Shown piece after piece: positions 36,419-45,899 of a DNA stretch of 52,058 nt. How positions within the stretch are numbered: position 1 is the first letter of the stretch; the number at the start of each line of letters is the position of its first letter. A model generated the notes under the pieces. That model had not been told where the DNA came from, did no database searches, and saw nothing but the letters and a program-made list of their open reading frames with translations. The stretch comes from Candidatus Poribacteria bacterium (GTDB lineage Bacteria > Poribacteria > WGA-4E > WGA-3G): positions 1-52,058 of the forward strand of contig PYIY01000117.1 in assembly GCA_003635195.1 (NCBI GenBank). The letters are read 5' to 3'. The translations under genes were made by a program, and so were the position numbers.

Positions 36419-38302
36419 ATGAAAAGGAATTTTAGGTTGACTTGCAAGCGATTTTCAAAATGTACGCTGTTTTGTCTGGCGACTTTGCTGATCTTTCTCG
36501 CTCTACACGCCAATGCACAAGAACGGTTTTCGGATGCAGTCGGTCCTGTTACTGTTCAAGAAGTGACAGCAATAACGCCGTTGGTAGTGCCCTACATCAC
36601 ATGGGGTGGCGAAGCAGCATTATTTCATGCTAACGGTGGTTTGACGACGCGTCCCGGAACAATAATGGCGGAGCTTGGTATGAATCTTAAGTTGGTGCCG
36701 GGTGATAACTTTCAACAGCAGGTTCGCGACTATCTCTCAGGCAAATCCCCTTTCCTGCGCGGTACGTTTAGAATGATAGCACAAGCAAGCGAAGCCGTCG
36801 GCAAGGATGCCCGGACAAAACCTGTCGTTTTTGGGCAGCTGACTTGGTCGGCAGGAGACCACTTTGTTGGACGTTCTAACATTCGGAAGATCTCTGACCT
36901 TAGAGGCAAAAAGATCGCTATCCAAAAGGGTGGACCGCACGTCGGGATGCTCTATGATATGTTGAAGACCGCTCGGCTCTCAAAGTCGCAGGTGGAAATT
37001 GTTTGGGTGGACGAATTAACGGGTGCCAAGGGACCCGCGGAACGTTTCCGAAACGATGCAACTATCGCAGGCTGCTTTGTGATAACGCCTGACATGATTG
37101 GATTGACAGGTGGTCCTGAGAACACTGGTACCGGAGCCGAAGGGACTGTCAAAGGCGCGAGCGTTGTCGTCAGTACTGCAACGCTCTCTCGTTCTATTGC
37201 AGATGTCTACGCCTGTCGCAAGGATTTCTATGACGATTATAAACCTTTTGTTGAACGCTTCTTCGCGGGTTATCTGAAGGGTGCTGAAGAGGTTGTAGCA
37301 CTAAAAAAATCATACGAAATGAGTGGATCGGAAAAATATACGCAGCTGCTAACGATGATGCAAAACATCTACGGTAAAGAAGTGTTACCGACGCTTGAGG
37401 AAGATGCCCACGGCTTAATCGCGGATTGCACGTTCGTTGGGCAGCCGGGAAATATCGCTTTTTTTAACGATCCGAGCAATACCATTACTGGTTTTGAAGG
37501 CTTCAATAAAGCCGGATTGGATATGGCAGTGAATTGGGGGTTTGCAAGACAGAGATATGCGCTGATTCCGTCCGACTTAGATTTTAACTCGTCAACCTTT
37601 AAGAATCTGCTCACGACAACTGTGACGGCTCCTGCACAATTGAAACAGACCCGTTTCAAAAAAGAGACCGTGCGTGCTGAGATTGAATCGTTCAACGAAG
37701 ACGCTGTGTTAGACGAAAAAACGCTTATTTCGTTCACGATTCAATTTGATGCGAACCAAGATACGTTTAGTGATGCCAAGTACCGAGAAGAATTTGACAG
37801 GGTTGTTGAATTGGCCTCAAAATACGGAAATGCTGCCATAGCGATAAAAGGACATAGCGATCCTTCACGAACCCTGAGTATATTAGTTAGAACGGGGCTC
37901 CAAACAGGTATTTTGAAGCGGACGGGCACGCGAGGCAACTACAAGTATTTTATGGAAGGTAAGGCTTTTAGTTTGGAAGACACTGCGAACCTCATTCGTC
38001 TGATTCAAGAAAAAAAGTTTGACGATGGGAGCAACGTCGAGAGTCCGTATCAAGTGATGCGGGCTGCATTGAAACTCTCAGAGCAGCGCGGACAAGCGGT
38101 TAAAGCGTCGATTATCGGCTATGCGCGCCGGAAAAACGCACGCATTGACCCAGATCAGATTGTGCCAGTAGGTGTCGGAATTAAGGAGCCTGTCATTGCA
38201 AAGCCGACGAGTCCTGCGGAAGCAGCAGAAAATCGACGTGTTGAATTCGCACTGATTAAAGTTTCAGCGGAAGCTGTTGCGGTCTCCGATTTTGATTTTT
38301 AG
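36419..38302 (+). CDS. Periplasmic substrate-binding-like/OmpA fusion protein
   Basis: This 627-residue exported protein has a signal peptide (about 1-34, ending ANA), a periplasmic binding-protein-like region of NMT1/phosphonate type (about 45-420; DLRGKKIAIQKGG near 163 and ITGFEGF later), and an OmpA-like domain (about 438-620; FTIQFDANQDTFSD, then IAIKGHSDP near 485 and NRRVEFAL). OmpA domains bind peptidoglycan. It starts at ATG 36419 after GAGAGG and heads the cluster that continues to 43686. Similar PBP-OmpA fusions are seen beside VWA, XpaC-like and TelA-like genes in other bacteria. Confidence 0.85.
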   Translation: MKRNFRLTCKRFSKCTLFCLATLLIFLALHANAQERFSDAVGPVTVQEVTAITPLVVPYITWGGEAALFHANGGLTTRPGTIMAELGMNLKLVPGDNFQQQVRDYLSGKSPFLRGTFRMIAQASEAVGKDARTKPVVFGQLTWSAGDHFVGRSNIRKISDLRGKKIAIQKGGPHVGMLYDMLKTARLSKSQVEIVWVDELTGAKGPAERFRNDATIAGCFVITPDMIGLTGGPENTGTGAEGTVKGASVVVSTATLSRSIADVYACRKDFYDDYKPFVERFFAGYLKGAEEVVALKKSYEMSGSEKYTQLLTMMQNIYGKEVLPTLEEDAHGLIADCTFVGQPGNIAFFNDPSNTITGFEGFNKAGLDMAVNWGFARQRYALIPSDLDFNSSTFKNLLTTTVTAPAQLKQTRFKKETVRAEIESFNEDAVLDEKTLISFTIQFDANQDTFSDAKYREEFDRVVELASKYGNAAIAIKGHSDPSRTLSILVRTGLQTGILKRTGTRGNYKYFMEGKAFSLEDTANLIRLIQEKKFDDGSNVESPYQVMRAALKLSEQRGQAVKASIIGYARRKNARIDPDQIVPVGVGIKEPVIAKPTSPAEAAENRRVEFALIKVSAEAVAVSDFDF

Positions 38303-38309
38303 CGGGAAT

Positions 38310-38408
38310 AGCCGTCAGCCATCAGCCATCAGCCGTCAGAAAGAGGAATGCCTGTTGATTAACCCGTTTTGCTGACAGCTCGGATGGCTTCCAAAAGTTG
38401 ACGGTTCC
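38310..38408. repeat. AAGAG-core hairpin repeat, copy D
   Basis: GCCGTCAGCCATCAGCC words precede an AAGAGG core, and CTGACAGCTCGGATGGC lies beyond. It separates the first two genes of the cluster. Confidence 0.45.
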
Positions 38409-38430
38409 ATGACATAGATAGGTACTTTTC

Positions 38431-39360
38431 ATGAAACGTATTATAACCGCCAACTCCGGTTTGCTATTTATTTTTCTACTGAGTCTGTTTGTCTTTAGTC
38501 TCCAGATTTGCAGTGCCGACGACGATATTCATAAAGATAATATTGTTGTGATTCTTGATGCCTCCGGTTCAATGCAGGATAAGTTTAGCGGGGATCGGAC
38601 GAAATCGAAGATGGAAGCAGCGAAGGCGGCATTACAAGAAGTGCTGTCTAAAGTTCCTGACGATACACACATCGGATTGCTGGTGTTTAGCGGTGCCAAT
38701 ATCCGCAATGAATGGGTGTATCCATTGGGACCAAAGGACACGGAAAAGTTGATAGCAGCCATCCATTTACCACAACCGAGTGGTAATACGCCCTTAGGGA
38801 AATATATCCGAATCGGAGCAAACCGTCTCCTTGAGCAACGCGAAAAGCAGTATAACTACGGGAACTATCGGTTGTTAGTTGTTACAGATGGTGAGGCTTC
38901 GGACGCTGATAAAGTCAAGCACTACACGCCTGAGATTCTCAACCGCCAGATTCGTATTGATGTTATCGGTGTTGATATGCAAACCGATCACATGTTAGCG
39001 AAAGTCGTGGATAGTTACCGCAAGGCAGATAATCCGGGAGAGTTAGTGGCGGCGGTGTCTGAGATTCTTGCGGAAACTGGTAATACGGGTACGGACATTG
39101 GTGGTGAAGACGCTTTTGAATATATTGCGCCGCTTTCATCGGAAATTGCTGCCGACTTGATCGAGCGACTGACAACGCCGGCGAGTAATACCGCAATCGC
39201 TGTAAAGCAGGCAGAGGCGACACCGACGCGAAAAACACCACCGACAAAGGCTCCGACACCACAGCGACAGGATACTGGAAATCAAGGGACTCTATGGTTT
39301 GTTGTGATTTTGATTGTGCTATCCGTTATCGGTTTCTTGATTTTCAGAAATAGGAAATAG
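38431..39360 (+). CDS. Exported VWA domain protein with C-terminal anchor
   Basis: This 309-residue protein has a signal peptide (1-30), a VWA domain from about residue 35 with the complete adhesion motif DASGSMQ (near 45) and TPLGKYIRIG-type Thr, then a linker rich in Thr/Pro (about 252-285), and a C-terminal helix with basic tail (FVVILIVLSVIGFLIFRNRK). It is therefore likely an outer-face, membrane-tethered metal-dependent adhesion domain. The gene ends 5 bp before the next one, so translation is probably coupled. The start ribosome site is weak. Confidence 0.87.
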   Translation: MKRIITANSGLLFIFLLSLFVFSLQICSADDDIHKDNIVVILDASGSMQDKFSGDRTKSKMEAAKAALQEVLSKVPDDTHIGLLVFSGANIRNEWVYPLGPKDTEKLIAAIHLPQPSGNTPLGKYIRIGANRLLEQREKQYNYGNYRLLVVTDGEASDADKVKHYTPEILNRQIRIDVIGVDMQTDHMLAKVVDSYRKADNPGELVAAVSEILAETGNTGTDIGGEDAFEYIAPLSSEIAADLIERLTTPASNTAIAVKQAEATPTRKTPPTKAPTPQRQDTGNQGTLWFVVILIVLSVIGFLIFRNRK

Positions 39361-39365
39361 AAACT

Positions 39366-40961
39366 ATGGATGCTGGCAAGAAAAAACGTATCATCATCAT
39401 GGTAGCGAGCTGGCTCGTTATTATCGGGGTTATCGGATTAATCTATAAGTTCGTTGTTGAACCGTGGATCCGAGGCGATCTCGTCAAAGAGACGAGCACG
39501 CAACGTTATGCACATACCATCAAGATCGCACACGACTCGTTTCCGGGATATGCGATCCTCCGTTCTCCGGCTGTTCAGAATCTTCTGGATCGTCAAGGGA
39601 TTAAACTTACGTTTGTTGACGATAAAGCCGATTACGTGGGGCGGATACGTGCGCTGAAAAGTGGTAAGGTTCAGATGGCGGTTTTCACGATTGATGCCTA
39701 CCTTAAGGCGGGTAGCGTTATCGGTGAGTTCCCGGGTTCAATTGTCCTCGTGATTGATGAATCTAAGGGTGCCGATGCGATTGTTGCGTATAAGCGAGGT
39801 GTCCCCCAGATACCGAATTTGAGTAACCCACGGGCGCGCATCGTGCTAACCCCTGATTCACCGAGTGAAACGCTTGCTCGAATTATGATTAACAAAATGA
39901 GTCTGCCAAGTCTTCCGAGTGCGTGGGCAGTAGAGACAAACGGTGCTGAAGATGCCTATAAGAAACTCAAGTCCGCTGATCCAGATGAGCCATACGCTTA
40001 TGTCATTTGGGAACCTTATGTGACGAAAGCACTTGCTATTGAAGGTGTACATCTGCTGTTAGATAGTTCAAAACTCAAGGGTTATATCGTTGATGTGTTG
40101 GTGGTTCAACGGGCATTCTTAGATTCACAACGTGAACTCGTCACGCCTGTTGTGCAAGCGTATCTCCGGGCAAACTACGACTACAATAACCAGCCTGATG
40201 GGTTAGCCACCTTGATTCAATTAGATGCGAAGCAGTATGGTGACTCGCTAAACCGAAATGAGACAGACAAGTTAGTAAAGGGAATTGAATGGCGGAACAC
40301 GGTTGAGAATTATGCGCACTTTGGGGTGATTCCATCATCAGAAGCAAAAGGCACTGAAAGACTTGAAGCGATGATCGCTAAAATTGTGCAGGTACTGGTG
40401 CAGACGAATTCAATCTCCACCGATCCAGTGTCCGGCAATTACGAGCAGCTATTCTTTGAGGGTATTTTGCGGTCGCTGCACCATGATAAGTTCCATCCTG
40501 GTATGCTGAACGCGAGCGGTAATGACGAGTTAGACGGTATTTTCGTTGGCTCAACACCGATGGAACAGGTTCGAGAAGAGGCATCCCTGAATCCGCTTTC
40601 AGATGCGAACTGGAATTCGCTCTCGCCTGTGGCGGCGATGAAAGTTGAACCGATCCAATTTGGACGCGGGAATGCTCGGATTCTTCCGGGTAGCAAACGT
40701 GCTTTACAAGAACTTGCTGCGAATTTAAAATCGTTCCCACAGTACTATCTTAGAGTCGTAGGGCACACGCGTCAAGAGGGGGATCCGGCGGCGAATCGGG
40801 TTCTTGCGTTACAACGTGCAGAGGCGGCAGCAGAATCTTTGAGAAATTTTGGTATTGCGAACCATCGCATCCGTGCCATAGCGAGCAACAAGACCTCCAG
40901 TCAGATGCGCGGTGCAGCAGCACAAAGCGTGACATTCGAGCTTCTCGGGAAACCGTATTGA
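39366..40961 (+). CDS. Membrane-anchored substrate-binding-like/OmpA fusion protein
   Basis: This 531-residue protein has one N-terminal transmembrane helix (IIIMVASWLVIIGVIGLIYK), a periplasmic NMT1/TauA-like domain (about 50-330; TIKIAHDSFPGYAILRSPAV-type start, KSGKVQMAVFTIDAYL, and WEPYVTKAL), and a C-terminal OmpA-like domain (about 426-531; VEPIQFGRGNARILPGSK and YYLRVVGHTRQEGD). It resembles the first gene of the cluster but is tethered instead of secreted, giving two versions of the same domain pair. ATG 39366 follows AGGAAATAG. The ligand is unknown. Confidence 0.85.
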   Translation: MDAGKKKRIIIMVASWLVIIGVIGLIYKFVVEPWIRGDLVKETSTQRYAHTIKIAHDSFPGYAILRSPAVQNLLDRQGIKLTFVDDKADYVGRIRALKSGKVQMAVFTIDAYLKAGSVIGEFPGSIVLVIDESKGADAIVAYKRGVPQIPNLSNPRARIVLTPDSPSETLARIMINKMSLPSLPSAWAVETNGAEDAYKKLKSADPDEPYAYVIWEPYVTKALAIEGVHLLLDSSKLKGYIVDVLVVQRAFLDSQRELVTPVVQAYLRANYDYNNQPDGLATLIQLDAKQYGDSLNRNETDKLVKGIEWRNTVENYAHFGVIPSSEAKGTERLEAMIAKIVQVLVQTNSISTDPVSGNYEQLFFEGILRSLHHDKFHPGMLNASGNDELDGIFVGSTPMEQVREEASLNPLSDANWNSLSPVAAMKVEPIQFGRGNARILPGSKRALQELAANLKSFPQYYLRVVGHTRQEGDPAANRVLALQRAEAAAESLRNFGIANHRIRAIASNKTSSQMRGAAAQSVTFELLGKPY

Positions 40962-40964
40962 GGA

Positions 40965-41066
<102 letters not shown>

Positions 41067-41074
41067 AAAAGAAA

Positions 41075-41860
41075 TTGATTGATCGGAAATTGTTTCGGAA
41101 GAAATTCCTCCTCCATCTTTTTGGTAACCCTTCCGTTGTTTTCCCTTTCGCTGCGGGAGGCTCTCTCGCTTTTGTATCTTGGGTGCTCAATTTAGAACCC
41201 CAGATTCTCTATCTATTCGGTAGCGCGATTCTCAGCGTTTTAGTGCCTATCGGGACCCTGATTAGCAAGTGGGCAACCGGTACAGACGATATAGCTAAAC
41301 AGGTTCACAGTGAGATTCTCCAAGAAGTCCAACACAAGCAAGAGGAAGAACTCAACACCTTACATGAACAACTTGAAGCAGATGGCGATGCTCGAACCGA
41401 AACGATGCTTGGAGAACTTCGCGCCTTGCACACGTCTTTTCAGGAAGAAGCCGGTGGCGATGGGTGGATGGGAACACTTCCGATTACTGTCAGAGCCGAC
41501 ATTACCAACAAAGTTTCTGAACTCTTCACCCAAGCAGTTGAATGTTTGAAAGACACGCTCAAAATGCACCAAAAATCAACGGGAACACAATTGGGAACTA
41601 CGGTCAAAAGTGTGCTTCAACAACACCGGGAACAACAGATTAAAGACGTTCAGCAGACGATTGTTCAACTCTCACACCTCTACGCTCGGGTGCTGACACT
41701 CAATCCTGAAAGTGATGAGACAGAACTCACACGTCTCCGCACTGAACTCGATGAAAGCCTCAGTTTTGCGAAACAGGTCGATGCGAAGATACGTGAATTA
41801 ACACCATCAGAAGATTATGATGCCCATCAAACGGAAAATGAAGAATATCAGGAAAAATAG
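41075..41860 (+). CDS. Membrane-anchored coiled-coil protein
   Basis: This 261-residue protein has two hydrophobic helices at about 18-58 and a long charged coiled-coil region (about 75-250, rich in Gln, Glu, Lys; includes QHKQEEELNTLHEQLEA). Only TTG is available as start just after a stop (41066), with a second TTG at 41090 as alternative; no strong ribosome site is visible. It resembles XpaC-like membrane coiled-coil proteins in overall plan only. It lies 17 bp before the 602-residue gene. Function is not known. Confidence 0.65.
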   Translation: MIDRKLFRKKFLLHLFGNPSVVFPFAAGGSLAFVSWVLNLEPQILYLFGSAILSVLVPIGTLISKWATGTDDIAKQVHSEILQEVQHKQEEELNTLHEQLEADGDARTETMLGELRALHTSFQEEAGGDGWMGTLPITVRADITNKVSELFTQAVECLKDTLKMHQKSTGTQLGTTVKSVLQQHREQQIKDVQQTIVQLSHLYARVLTLNPESDETELTRLRTELDESLSFAKQVDAKIRELTPSEDYDAHQTENEEYQEK

Positions 41861-41877
41861 AGCAAAGGACGAAATTT

Positions 41878-43686
41878 ATGACGTTATACACATGGCACTA
41901 CGATAACATTCCCAGCAGTTGGGAACCTGTTTTAGAACGTTTGAAGAAATTTGAAACGCTCGCGCAACAAATTAGCAAAGCAAAAAAAGAACAGAAAATA
42001 GATTTATCCGAAATGCTTAAAACGTTCTATACACATCATGATGCGTTGATGACAGATACGCGTGCCCGTTTGCAACACGCTCCGACGCGCTATGATGATG
42101 AGGCGACTTTAGATGCCGCTTTTGTTGAGGCTGTCTGGCTGTCCATTGAACACTATCCGGCTTTAGTGCATCATCCAGAAATCGAAAATTTAGATACTGC
42201 TGGTTCTAAAATTTTTACACTCTTTACCCCTGACGCCCCAGCGACCCCGGGCAAACGAGAATCCTTAAAAACCCAACTTCAACGCGCATTCGACTTAGAT
42301 TCAGAAACAGTAGATAAACTAAACCGACAACTTTCCATACGGACGAGTCCGCTCCAGCATCGGCATCAAATTATGGAGAGTTTAGAGACTCGTTTTAATC
42401 TGGTGTCTAATAACCCACAACTCGACGCAGATATCCTACAACTTTTTCGGTCTTTATACCCGGGTGCTCCGTTTGTCGCAGGCGAGGTAAAATTGGTGAA
42501 AACGTCCTCGGCACTCTATTTTTGTCTCCCAACTGAACCGCAGGAAAAGGCACAGGCATCAAATATTTCCGCGGATGAACGAAGTAAAGAACACAAAATG
42601 CCACAGCGTCCGACAGCCTATTATGAAAAATTTCTCCGAAAAATCTGGGAGGTTGAACCGTTTGCCCATTTTCCTGTGTTCGGAACTTTTAACGCAGAAA
42701 AGTTAGACTTAACCTTTCGGCAGGAGATTGCCGCTGATACTGAATTGTCTTTGGAATTGGTTACGTCAACACTGACGCGGATGGTTGGCGTTCTTCCTTT
42801 AGCGGAACTTGACAAATATCTAATTCACGATACATGGGGACATCAGTGGCAGGAAAGTCTACTCGATTTTGAGGAACCGTATACCGCATTAACGCTGTTT
42901 AAACGTCCGTTATCGCTAACAGAAACGGCATTGGTCTTCGGAAAACAGACTTCTTTCGCTGACACATTCATCAAAACTAAGGCAGGAACAATAGCACTTG
43001 ATTCAGAAAAACTTCAGCAATTTATAGATGCGGAATTGTACGAACGGGCAATCATCGCTTTTACGCCGATTCTCGCGGAAATGTTAGCGGATGTGGTAGA
43101 ATATAAGTTCTTAGAACTATACCCCGAACAAGAACATCTATTGCCGAGTTCTTCCTTACTTAAAGCGTTTCCGAGCAAATTGGATTTGACGCTCGTAGAC
43201 CTGCGGACTTGCTTTGCACATGCCTCTGAAGTTTTCCAAAACTGGATTGCCTCGGAACCGATACAACAGCAATTACACAAGGAAATTTGCGAGAAACTTG
43301 ATATTCCAGACAAGGCAACAAAACACAAGGAACTCTCACACGTCCTGAGTGCTGCAGTTGAACTCTGTAAAGCGCAGCTTTTTTCCTTCTACCAACCCGA
43401 ATGGACATGGGAAACAGTAAAGATGGGGGAAGATGGTGGCTTGAAACTGAATGCGTTTAGTTTCGCGGCACTGAACTTTCTCCGAATCCACACTGCACTT
43501 ATTCAGACCTACGAAGATCTCTCACAGATTAAGACCCCGTATGTTTTCAAAGATATTCTGGTATTGGCAATGGGTACTTTTTTTGAAAGAAATCCACAGC
43601 AGAATATTTGGGAACTTGATGGATTTTTAACAGGAGCGTTTCTGCCACGTTGGCAGAAATTAGCTGCGGTGGATTCAAGCATTTAA
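41878..43686 (+). CDS. 602-residue cytoplasmic protein, family not recognised
   Basis: No signal peptide or membrane helix is visible. The sequence is helical and charged, with a conserved-looking centre: LDKYLIHDTWGHQWQESLL (near 320-340), including two His and several aromatic residues, and repeated LxxL helices after it. It starts at ATG 41878 after AAAGGACG. It is the last gene of the co-directional cluster, 17 bp behind the coiled-coil gene. The HDxWGH block might bind a metal, but nothing shows this. TelA-like proteins occupy this position in related clusters, but I see no direct similarity. Confidence 0.55.
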   Translation: MTLYTWHYDNIPSSWEPVLERLKKFETLAQQISKAKKEQKIDLSEMLKTFYTHHDALMTDTRARLQHAPTRYDDEATLDAAFVEAVWLSIEHYPALVHHPEIENLDTAGSKIFTLFTPDAPATPGKRESLKTQLQRAFDLDSETVDKLNRQLSIRTSPLQHRHQIMESLETRFNLVSNNPQLDADILQLFRSLYPGAPFVAGEVKLVKTSSALYFCLPTEPQEKAQASNISADERSKEHKMPQRPTAYYEKFLRKIWEVEPFAHFPVFGTFNAEKLDLTFRQEIAADTELSLELVTSTLTRMVGVLPLAELDKYLIHDTWGHQWQESLLDFEEPYTALTLFKRPLSLTETALVFGKQTSFADTFIKTKAGTIALDSEKLQQFIDAELYERAIIAFTPILAEMLADVVEYKFLELYPEQEHLLPSSSLLKAFPSKLDLTLVDLRTCFAHASEVFQNWIASEPIQQQLHKEICEKLDIPDKATKHKELSHVLSAAVELCKAQLFSFYQPEWTWETVKMGEDGGLKLNAFSFAALNFLRIHTALIQTYEDLSQIKTPYVFKDILVLAMGTFFERNPQQNIWELDGFLTGAFLPRWQKLAAVDSSI

Positions 43687-43708
43687 TAAAAATAACTGAA
43701 AATTGCAT

Positions 43709-44935
43709 CTACAGATATAAGCGTAATTTTTCGCGGAAGCGTTCATAAGCGAGGTGCGCGCCAGCGATGTTGCCGGAAGCCGGTCCTATTTGGAGCTGTG
43801 CTATGGTACCGGAACAAAATAGATTCTCGATCGGATGGAGTTGTAAATTGTCGTCAAGGAGCGGTAAACCTCGGAGGAGCGGAATTTGGTGTTGTGTGAC
43901 CAATTCCTTTAGAAATCCGTAACGACGCAGATCGAATTGGTACCCTGTTGCCAAGATAACATGAGATACTCCCCTAATGACCTCTTGGGTTGTTTCAACC
44001 TGTAAGTACTGTGCTTGTTCTTTCCTGTCCACCGAAACGATGCTACGGATACAAGTTTCAAGATACAGATCAATATTTGGAGCATCCACCAACACCTTCA
44101 TAATATCGGGTGTAATACTGCCTTCCCCTCTGTTCTGCTGAATAATGTCGTAACGCTGCCGAAAATCGGTTTCAGTTGCAAACTCGGTGAGTGCCTTGGG
44201 CCCTAACCACACTGGCGGAAAATCAAACTGCTCTACCCTCAATTGCTTCCGAGCAATCAGTGTTACGCGATGTCCGTGTTCACTGAGACTTTTTGCGAGT
44301 GTCCCGGCTGTTAATCCACCCCCAACGATGACAATTCTTGCTGGTGTAGTTCCAAATTCGCTCGATACAGTAAATTGAGATGCATGTATAATCCTGTCAG
44401 GGAATTGGCGTTGCCATTGTGTGAACTCCGATGGCACGTAGACACAATCGTCAGCACCGATGGCGAGGATAACACAACGACTCCGAAATCCTTGATTATT
44501 TGTTGAAATCAGACGGAATGGAAATCTACCCGCGCCTTTGTCCCACCGTAATTTCGCCACCTCAAACTGATAGTAGACTTGATGTTCGGTGAGCTCAGTC
44601 AGTGCAGCGTTGCAGAAATCCCAAAAGAGTTGGGTAGAAGGTTGCGCATACGGGGGTGCCAGTTCACTTGTCCGGTTGTGGCGTTCTGCGTATTCAACAA
44701 TACCGAGTGCATCGGGGGAAATGTGGTGAACGGCAGGAGAACGTAGAAATGTCATGCCTTGGCGTTCTGTTTTGCGCTGCCATTGGGTGAGCGGTTTCGG
44801 ATGCCGATCAAGGATTGCGAGATGTCTCGCGACTGTAGGCACTTCACGGAGGAGCCGAAGTGCTATAGACACACCGTGTATTCCTGCACCGACAATAGTA
44901 ATGGGGATATTCTGGTGTGCAAGGGTTTTCATCAT
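43709..44935 (-). CDS. FAD/NAD(P)-dependent oxidoreductase
   Basis: This 408-residue flavoprotein has an N-terminal FAD-binding Rossmann motif (IVGAGIHGVSIAL, residues 14-26) and an internal NAD(P) Rossmann motif (IVIVGGGLTAGTLAKSLSEHG near 205). A late LATGYQFD is the usual ATG-type motif near the C-terminus. This layout resembles lysine/ornithine monooxygenase-like and HI0933-like enzymes with two nucleotide sites. It is convergent with the cluster gene ending at 43686 and lies 53 bp after the lipoprotein gene on its strand. The substrate is unknown. Confidence 0.8.
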   Translation of the reverse strand: MMKTLAHQNIPITIVGAGIHGVSIALRLLREVPTVARHLAILDRHPKPLTQWQRKTERQGMTFLRSPAVHHISPDALGIVEYAERHNRTSELAPPYAQPSTQLFWDFCNAALTELTEHQVYYQFEVAKLRWDKGAGRFPFRLISTNNQGFRSRCVILAIGADDCVYVPSEFTQWQRQFPDRIIHASQFTVSSEFGTTPARIVIVGGGLTAGTLAKSLSEHGHRVTLIARKQLRVEQFDFPPVWLGPKALTEFATETDFRQRYDIIQQNRGEGSITPDIMKVLVDAPNIDLYLETCIRSIVSVDRKEQAQYLQVETTQEVIRGVSHVILATGYQFDLRRYGFLKELVTQHQIPLLRGLPLLDDNLQLHPIENLFCSGTIAQLQIGPASGNIAGAHLAYERFREKLRLYL

Positions 44936-44988
44936 TCTTTAGGATGGAAAAAAGTCTTCCGTCAATCTTCCAATCTTTTTTTTTTATT

Positions 44989-45849
44989 TTAATCGGTATT
45001 CGGTCCGGGTAGATGGAAGCTCTTAAGTGCGAAGGTTTGTGCAGAGAGTGCATCAGTCGCTCTGTAACGACTGTATCTATATTGAACGACACCGATGGAT
45101 GGTGCGACCCAGTAAATTGCGGGTGGACTAATCAAGAAACTTGATGGCTCTGGACTATCCGCGTAAACTGCTTCTTCGTGAACGACAAAAGTGTTGTAGG
45201 TGCCGGCAGGCACGGCGACCTGTACATCTTTCTCTGCCACATAACGTGTGACTTCCACAGGTATACCAGTAGTCTTCTCAAAAACGACCCATTTTTTTCC
45301 GAGTTCCAATGGAAAATCCCACAGACGGCGCGGTGGAAAATGTTTTTGGTGATCTATTGTAATGCTATTAGGAGGATCTGGAAGGAAGATGTCAAACGCG
45401 GATTCCACTAATGCTTGTGGGGTCTTGGAAAAGTAGGTCGCAAAAATTGGAAACGGGAATACATCCACAAATTCAGCATCAAACCGTAAGTAAAAAGCAT
45501 TTGCGACCAAGTGGTCAATAGCCTGCCAGTTAAATTGGTCAGGTTCACCGGGGCTAATTGGACTAACAGTCATCTGCCGATGTGTCGTTCCACTGATATC
45601 GCGTGTTCCTTCAACACGAAGCGTGAATTCCTCATCGGTATCAACGTTGATGTATGTCCATGCGGAACCCGTATCCGTTGGGAAGTCAATAGCGTGTAAA
45701 CGCCCAGTTGTATTAAGGGGCGGCAGCGAGGTCTCGCCGTGAGGATCAACTAATCCTTCGTCCCCACAACTCCAGAGGAATAGCAAAAGAAGTATAATGG
45801 TTTTCGGTTTTCGGTTTTCAGTTTTCAGTAAGAGGCATCTGATACGCAT
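44989..45849 (-). CDS. Lipoprotein of unknown function
   Basis: The supported start is ATG 45849, giving 286 residues with a signal of basic n-region, TIILLLLFLW core and lipobox LWSC. The rest is beta-rich with SAWTYINVDTDEEF and later VPAGTYNTFVVHEEAVY, resembling DUF-type secreted beta proteins; I recognise no family. The frame is open further upstream through a repeat (copy F), and ATGATG at 45905 overlaps the stop of the upstream metalloprotease gene, so a longer start with translational coupling cannot be excluded. Confidence 0.65.
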   Translation of the reverse strand: MRIRCLLLKTENRKPKTIILLLLFLWSCGDEGLVDPHGETSLPPLNTTGRLHAIDFPTDTGSAWTYINVDTDEEFTLRVEGTRDISGTTHRQMTVSPISPGEPDQFNWQAIDHLVANAFYLRFDAEFVDVFPFPIFATYFSKTPQALVESAFDIFLPDPPNSITIDHQKHFPPRRLWDFPLELGKKWVVFEKTTGIPVEVTRYVAEKDVQVAVPAGTYNTFVVHEEAVYADSPEPSSFLISPPAIYWVAPSIGVVQYRYSRYRATDALSAQTFALKSFHLPGPNTD

Positions 45850-45893
45850 CAACCTTTGCTTTAACCGACAACCGATAACCGATAACTGATAAC
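45799..45893. repeat. AAGAG-core repeat, copy F, within a gene start region
   Basis: Left arm: TTTTCGGTTTTCGG words; core AAGAGG; right arm: AACCGACAACCGATAACCG words. The lipoprotein gene start (45849) lies inside it. Confidence 0.5.
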
Positions 45894-45899
45894 TTTTCA

